This document shows, in pieces, positions 1-3,835 of a stretch of 8,132 nt of DNA; within the stretch, counting starts at the first letter, position 1, and each line of letters begins with the position of its first letter. The DNA is taken from contig JBHGBB010000179.1 of NCBI GenBank assembly GCA_041946755.1, forward strand, positions 1 through 8,132. Direction: 5' to 3'. The notes beneath the pieces were generated by a model. That model made no database searches, was not told the DNA's origin, and saw only the letters and a list, made by a program, of their open reading frames with translations. This stretch comes from JBHGBB01 sp041946755 (lineage in GTDB: Bacteria > UBP4 > UBA4092 > JAOAEQ01). Position numbers and translations under genes: made by a program.

Positions 1-2
1 AG

Positions 3-2189
3 AGCTCGGACCGGCTCATCTTCTTGCGGATTTGCGAAGACCGGGGTATCGAAGAATATGGCCGATTGATGATGCTCCAGAATAGCGACCGGGTATATCC
101 CAAACTCTGCGACCTATTTCATCGCGCTGATGAACGATATAATTCCGGGTTATTCCATTTCTCTAAAGAAAAAGACCGGGCTGAATCCCCGGACCAACTT
201 ACTCTGAATATCGCGATCGATGATAAACCGCTGAAAGAGATTATCAAGAACCTCTATTATCCGGATAGTGCCTATGAATTCGCGGTTCTCCCAGCCGATA
301 TCCTTGGCCAGGTATATGAACAGTTCTTAGGGAAAGTCATCCGGTTAACTACTGGGCATCGGGCAGTGGTTGAAGATAAACCGGAAGTTAAAAAAGCTGG
401 AGGAGTATATTATACCCCGACCTATATTGTCGATTATATCGTTAAGAATACCGTCGGGAAATTATTGGAAAACAAAACCCCGAAATCGGTCGTCCAACTT
501 CGGATACTTGACCCTGCCTGCGGTTCCGGCTCCTTCTTAATCAATGCATATCAATTGCTCCTTGATTGGCATCGGGATTATTATATCAACGAGGGTATCG
601 ATAAACATAAAAAAGAATTATATCAGGTCGCTGGTGGAGATTATCGACTGACTACCGCTGAACGGAAACGCATCCTCTTAAATAATATCTATGGAGTCGA
701 TATCGATCCGCAAGCGGTTGAAGTGACCAAACTATCGCTGCTCCTGAAAGTGCTGGAAGGTGAAAATGAACAAACGATTTCGAACCAACTCCGACTATTC
801 CATGAACGGGCACTACCCGACCTCGGGAATAATATCAAATGCGGGAATTCGTTAATTGGCCCGGATTTCTACGATAACCAGCAACTGAACTTCCTCGACG
901 ATGATGAACGATACCGCATCAATGTCTTCGACTGGCAAAAAGAATTCCCTACAATCTTTAGCCACGAAAACACGAAATCTACGAAATCCAATCCAGGATT
1001 TGATGCGGTTATCGGTAATCCACCGTGGGGCAGTTTCATATCAGATATGGAAAAGAAATATCTATATGAGAAATACGTAAATCGCCGAGGAGAAGCAGAA
1101 TCACATTTATTTTTCATGGAACAAGGTTTAAAATTACTCAATAAAACAGGAATACTTGGTTATATTACACCGAACACATGGCTTTCAGTATTAAATTCAA
1201 ATGAAATTCGTGCATATTTACTAAAAAATGCAGCGTTTTATGAGATTACTGAGTTGACAAAATATATCTTTAAAGATGCACCTGATATCGTACCGATAGT
1301 TATCTTTCTTGGAAAAAAACAGGCTAACGAAATACTTTGTATGGTAAAGCGTACAAATGTTATAAAAGTACATGCTGGTAATTTTTATGATGTATTCTCC
1401 ATTCAAGAAATTCCAACTAAGGTATGGTTGAATACACCAGGTACTATAATCAACTTACATGCAACTACAACAGTTTTAAGGATTATTGATAGATGCAAAG
1501 CGAATAGTATAGCGCTTTCTGCAGTGTGTGATGTGCTTTATGGTATTAAAACAAGCGATAATGAAAAATACTTATCAAATATCAAAACAAAAACGCATAA
1601 TGTAAAGGCACTTAAAACAGGTGAGTTAGTAAGATTTAATATCAAATGGAAAGGTATTTATCTGTGGTGGTGTCCCGAACTTGCAGGATATAGGAAATCA
1701 TCACTTGAAATACCTAAAATAGTAGTGCAATATATTCGAAAACTTAGTTTGTCAAAAAGAATCATTGCTGCATTAGACGAAAAAGGTATTTATTATCCAC
1801 TAAATAATTATTCTTATATAGCTCAAAAAGATTTATCATATTCTTTGAAATATATATTGGGTTTACTTAATTCATCGCTTCTCAATTATTATTTTGCTAA
1901 TACCTTTATAGACTATAATATTAAACCTACATATTTACAACAATTACCAATTAAACCAATCGACTTTTCCGATCCAAAGGATAAATCGAAACATGACCGG
2001 ATGGTAGAATTGGTTGACCGAATGCTAACCTTGCATAAACAACTTGCATCAACCAAAACCCCAGATGAACGAACCGCTCTTCAGCGCCATATTGATGCCA
2101 CCGACTCCCAGATTGACCGACTGGTCTATGAACTCTACGGCTTAACCGAAGAAGAAATTAAAATTGTGGAAGGAATAAATAATGTATAA
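3..2189 (+). CDS. N6-adenine DNA methyltransferase / type IIG restriction-modification protein, Eco57I/TaqI-like (5' end off window)
   Basis: Modifies, and probably also cuts, specific DNA sites. The frame is open from the first complete codon (nt 3), so the true start and any N-terminal nuclease domain lie off the left edge; the TTG at 24 falls inside a conserved stretch (LIFLRICEDRG) and is not a start. Motifs run in gamma-class order: GGVYYTP (nt 399-419, motif X region), LDPACGSGSF (about 507-536, AdoMet motif I), YGVDIDPQAVEVTKLSLLLK (about 690-749), KCGNSLIGPDF, then NPPW (1017-1028, catalytic motif IV, adenine N6 type). The part after about residue 450 is the TaqI-like target-recognition region, and the helical tail (IDRLVYELYGLTEEE) is typical of Eco57I-like enzymes. 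Base composition changes sharply after NPPW and returns before the tail. A repeat-derived peptide (SHENTKSTKSN) precedes FDAVIGNPPW. The stop overlaps the next gene. Family is secure; a fused nuclease cannot be judged from this fragment. Confidence 0.93.
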   Translation, partial: SSDRLIFLRICEDRGIEEYGRLMMLQNSDRVYPKLCDLFHRADERYNSGLFHFSKEKDRAESPDQLTLNIAIDDKPLKEIIKNLYYPDSAYEFAVLPADILGQVYEQFLGKVIRLTTGHRAVVEDKPEVKKAGGVYYTPTYIVDYIVKNTVGKLLENKTPKSVVQLRILDPACGSGSFLINAYQLLLDWHRDYYINEGIDKHKKELYQVAGGDYRLTTAERKRILLNNIYGVDIDPQAVEVTKLSLLLKVLEGENEQTISNQLRLFHERALPDLGNNIKCGNSLIGPDFYDNQQLNFLDDDERYRINVFDWQKEFPTIFSHENTKSTKSNPGFDAVIGNPPWGSFISDMEKKYLYEKYVNRRGEAESHLFFMEQGLKLLNKTGILGYITPNTWLSVLNSNEIRAYLLKNAAFYEITELTKYIFKDAPDIVPIVIFLGKKQANEILCMVKRTNVIKVHAGNFYDVFSIQEIPTKVWLNTPGTIINLHATTTVLRIIDRCKANSIALSAVCDVLYGIKTSDNEKYLSNIKTKTHNVKALKTGELVRFNIKWKGIYLWWCPELAGYRKSSLEIPKIVVQYIRKLSLSKRIIAALDEKGIYYPLNNYSYIAQKDLSYSLKYILGLLNSSLLNYYFANTFIDYNIKPTYLQQLPIKPIDFSDPKDKSKHDRMVELVDRMLTLHKQLASTKTPDERTALQRHIDATDSQIDRLVYELYGLTEEEIKIVEGINNV
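962..987 (+). repeat. CACGAAA-type dispersed repeat inside the methylase gene
   Basis: Three copies of the core ACGAAA, spaced 8 and 9 nt apart, are translated as HENTKSTKS between the GNSLIG block and NPPW. The same core appears in reverse orientation as TTTCGTG three times at 3791-3821. The conserved family spacing around FDAVIGNPPW makes this peptide look like an in-frame insertion in a surface loop. Confidence 0.6.
1030..1965 (+). other. AT-rich mosaic segment covering the target-recognition half of the methylase
   Basis: Hand counts of 60-base lines give about 55% GC at 481-540 and 50% at 841-900. They fall to 30% at 1141-1260, 25% at 1561-1620 and 17% at 1801-1860, then rise to 40% at 1981-2040 and 48% at 2041-2100. 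Codon choice shifts with it, from CCG/CGG/GAC-rich to AAA/ATA/TTA-rich. The edges lie just after NPPW and just before the conserved C-terminal helical tail. Inference: the specificity module was replaced by recombination within conserved flanks. Confidence 0.65.
2168..2174 (+). promoter_or_regulatory. Ribosome binding site of the HEPN-like gene inside the methylase 3' end
   Basis: GGAAGGA ends 7 nt before the ATG at 2182. It lies inside the last codons of the methylase gene, whose stop is 8 nt into the next gene. This supports the ATG at 2182 and coupled translation of the two proteins. Confidence 0.75.
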
Positions 2190-2718
2190 ATATTTTTTAA
2201 ATCCAGATATGCAAAATAAAGATATAAGTACGAAAATAGGTTCGAGCATTATGTTGGGCCCACTCGAATTATATCAACAAGGATACTATATTTCCTCACT
2301 TAAATTGCTATTGATTGCAGTTGATACTATGGCATATCTAAAAAAGGGAGATAATAATCCTGAAGATTTTAAAAAATGGATAATTGATTATGTTGATCTT
2401 TCACCTGTAGGAATTACTAGTGAAGAATTATGGGAGCATCGAAATGCCCTATTGCATACCACAACAGCAGAATCAAGGAAAGTGAAAAATGGACAATATC
2501 TACCATTATTTCCATATAAGGAACCAGCGATACCATTTGAATCTTCTAAATTTAAATTATATTCAATAAATAAGCTTTGGGAGGAGATGGCAAAAGGATT
2601 TGATAAATTTTTAGATGAAGTTTATAACAATAATGAATTAAAAATAATTGTAGAAAATAACTGGAAAAAGATAATAGCTGACCAACCATCTATCTATGTG
2701 AGAAAAAGCAATCCATAA
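2182..2718 (+). CDS. HEPN-like protein, putative RNase, coupled to the methylase
   Basis: A 178-aa soluble, mostly helical protein with no signal peptide or membrane segment. Residues 83-97 read LWEHRNALLHTTTAE, with R87-N88-x3-H92. This fits the R-polar-x-x-x-H active-site motif of HEPN ribonucleases, which are common effectors in toxin-antitoxin, abortive-infection and restriction loci. The preceding helix (YYISSLKLLLIAVDTMAYL, 35-53) fits the first core helix of an HEPN bundle. The gene overlaps the methylase by 8 nt and has a good ribosome site, so the two are almost certainly one operon. Its GC content (23% at 2341-2400) matches the AT-rich half of the methylase rather than the methylase core. 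No nucleotidyltransferase antitoxin (MNT) partner lies next to it. The HEPN call rests on one motif plus context; a non-catalytic helical accessory protein is the alternative. Confidence 0.55.
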   Translation: MYKYFLNPDMQNKDISTKIGSSIMLGPLELYQQGYYISSLKLLLIAVDTMAYLKKGDNNPEDFKKWIIDYVDLSPVGITSEELWEHRNALLHTTTAESRKVKNGQYLPLFPYKEPAIPFESSKFKLYSINKLWEEMAKGFDKFLDEVYNNNELKIIVENNWKKIIADQPSIYVRKSNP

Positions 2719-2764
2719 AAAACGCGCCCTTATAGCCTCCGTTGTTGCCAACCCTTTAAAACCA

Positions 2765-2792
2765 AGGAGCTAGGAGCTGGTAGCTAGAAGCT
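2765..2792 (+). repeat. Degenerate 7-base tandem repeat, four units
   Basis: Units are AGGAGCT, AGGAGCT, GGTAGCT and AGAAGCT, followed by a partial AGGGG. The array lies in the 114-nt gap between the HEPN-like and DUF3800 genes. Three other arrays in this window share the 7-nt period but have different units. The rest of the gap shows no hairpin terminator or clear promoter. Confidence 0.8.
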
Positions 2793-2832
2793 AGGGGAAA
2801 GCGAACGATAGAAAGATCTTGATAATAAAATC

Positions 2833-3576
2833 ATGAAACAATCAGATTCAGAAGAATATTTTTGTTTTCTAGATGAAGCGGGAGACCATTCTTTAGCCAA
2901 GATTGATACCGATTTTCCAGTATTCGTTCTATCCGTAGTGTTTTGTAAAGTATCTGAATATTATTATCATATCAATCCTGCGGTAAACTTATTTAAATAT
3001 CGCTATTTTAATCATGAAGGAATTATCCTCCACTCGCGTCATATCCGAAAAGCCATACCTCCTTTTGCCATCTTGCAAAATGCAACGGTTCGAGGCAGTT
3101 TTATGAACGAGTTATCGCAGATGATGGCTCATCTGAATTTTGAAACCATCCTATGTATTATCGACAAAGCGAAATTATTAGCTCGTTATGGTAGTTCCGC
3201 AAACAATCCTTATATCTATGCAGTGAAAGTTATTTTAGAGCGATTGGTTCATCCGATCCAAAATCGAAATATTAAACGAATAGATATAATCGCTGAAAGT
3301 AGAGGAAAAAAAGAAGATGATGAGCTCGAATTAGAAATGTTACGAATACTCAAGAGTGGGACAGAATACCGCAATTCATCTAATTTTACTATTATCCAGC
3401 AACCGATTTTTATTAAGAAAGAAAATAATGTCGCTGGATTGCAGATAGCTGATTTAGTCGCTTATCCTGCAGGAAGATACATCCTCAATCCGCAGAAACA
3501 AAATCTGGCATTCGAAATAATCAAAACCAAATTCTTGAATAATTCTGAGAAATATAACTTGGTGCTTTTACCCTAA
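2833..3576 (+). CDS. DUF3800 family protein, predicted RNase H-like nuclease
   Basis: A 247-aa cytoplasmic protein of normal family length. The N-terminus has the DUF3800 signature FLDEAGDHS (residues 12-20, D14 and D18). The middle has LHSRHI (66-71) and IIAESRGKKEDDE (152-164, E155). Near the C-terminus is GLQIADLVAYPAGR (202-215, D207), a hallmark of the family. D14, E155 and D207 can form an RNase H/RuvC-like acidic triad. The biochemical role of DUF3800 is not established as far as I know; members are frequent in defence islands and mobile elements. ATG 2833 is the only in-frame start after a stop at 2809, but no good Shine-Dalgarno sequence precedes it (GAAAGA lies 17 nt away). A promoter was not found, so it may be read from the upstream operon. 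Its stop codon overlaps the terminator tract of the small RNA on the opposite strand. Confidence 0.88.
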   Translation: MKQSDSEEYFCFLDEAGDHSLAKIDTDFPVFVLSVVFCKVSEYYYHINPAVNLFKYRYFNHEGIILHSRHIRKAIPPFAILQNATVRGSFMNELSQMMAHLNFETILCIIDKAKLLARYGSSANNPYIYAVKVILERLVHPIQNRNIKRIDIIAESRGKKEDDELELEMLRILKSGTEYRNSSNFTIIQQPIFIKKENNVAGLQIADLVAYPAGRYILNPQKQNLAFEIIKTKFLNNSEKYNLVLLP

Positions 3577-3612
3577 AAAGCAAACGCCCCTGAGTTACCC
3601 CAGAGGCGTTTG
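3575..3612 (-). terminator. Intrinsic terminator of the minus-strand small RNA
   Basis: On the minus strand a 12-bp stem (3612-3601 with 3592-3581, one U-G wobble) encloses the 8-nt loop GGGUAACU. It is followed by C and five U residues (3579-3575). On the + strand the stem has a C-A mismatch and is followed by TGTCGACC, so it is a poor terminator for DUF3800. Confidence 0.85.
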
Positions 3613-3654
3613 TCGACCGAGCATTCCCAGTCCTTATTGGTAGTGTTACCTACC
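3575..3654 (-). ncRNA. Putative stand-alone small RNA, about 80 nt, three hairpins
   Basis: Read on the minus strand, the predicted +1 (G3654, 7 nt past the -10 box) starts exactly at a hairpin, GGUAG-GUAACA-CUACC (3654-3639). Next is GACUGGG-AAUG-CUCGGUC (3632-3615), seven continuous pairs with two G-U wobbles. Last is a 12-bp terminator stem, CAAACGCCUCUG with CAGGGGCGUUUG (3612-3581), with one G-U wobble and then C-UUUUU. On the + strand these three wobbles become C-A mismatches, so the structure belongs to the minus strand. The hexamer GGUAAC occurs at the first loop (with its closing stem base) and again in the terminator loop. I see no open frame or ribosome site and do not recognise a known RNA family. 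It converges on the DUF3800 gene and its end overlaps that gene's stop codon. Possible roles are a trans-acting RNA or a regulator of the defence operon; neither is shown. Confidence 0.7.
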
Positions 3655-3660
3655 GTAACT

Positions 3661-3689
3661 ATATTAGCAAAAATGAATATCTTTGTCAA
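3661..3689 (-). promoter_or_regulatory. Sigma70-type promoter of the small RNA
   Basis: Reading the minus strand: perfect -35 TTGACA (3689-3684), a 17-nt spacer (3683-3667), and -10 TAATAT (3666-3661, 4 of 6 consensus positions). It sits in an AT-rich stretch, and its predicted start coincides with the first base of the first hairpin. Confidence 0.75.
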
Positions 3690-3752
3690 ATAAAAATTAC
3701 GATATTATGGCTTATTAATTAAAATGCTAAACTTTCGCAACCTTTGAGCTCT

Positions 3753-3780
3753 CCGAGTCTCTGCGACTCGGTGTTGTTTT
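3753..3780 (+). terminator. Possible intrinsic terminator formed by a dispersed repeat
   Basis: Stem CCGAGTC (3753-3759) pairs with GACTCGG (3765-3771) around the loop TCTGC, followed by TGTTGTTTT. It could end transcripts coming from DUF3800, about 175 nt downstream of its stop. The sequence also resembles a widespread CTCCGnGTCTCTGCG-type genomic repeat, so it may be a repeat that happens to fold. Confidence 0.4.
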
Positions 3781-3790
3781 AACTCCTCTC

Positions 3791-3821
3791 TTTCGTGTCT
3801 TTATCCTTTCGTGATTTCGTG
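3791..3821 (-). repeat. CACGAAA-type dispersed repeat abutting the next gene
   Basis: TTTCGTG occurs at 3791, 3807 and 3815; on the minus strand this is CACGAAA, the core also found inside the methylase gene at 962-987. The repeat ends only 14 nt before the ATG at 3836, supplies the in-frame stop (TGA 3812) upstream of it, and occupies the place where a ribosome site would be. Confidence 0.65.
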
Positions 3822-3835
3822 GTAATCTTTTTAGC

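Noticed and set aside
24..26. TTG as start of the methylase
   Set aside because: The frame is open upstream to the window edge and the preceding codons (SSDRLIFL) continue a conserved motif, so the gene is truncated by the window.
2765..2792. CRISPR-like array
   Set aside because: Units are only 7 nt long with no spacers; it is a simple tandem repeat.
3581..3612. Hairpin as terminator of the DUF3800 gene on the + strand
   Set aside because: There is a C-A mismatch in the stem and no U-tract on that strand; both features are correct only on the minus strand.
3644..3659. Alternative hairpin GUUAC/GUAAC as a switch in the small RNA leader
   Set aside because: The GUUAC arm (3659-3655) lies upstream of the predicted transcription start, so it is probably not transcribed.
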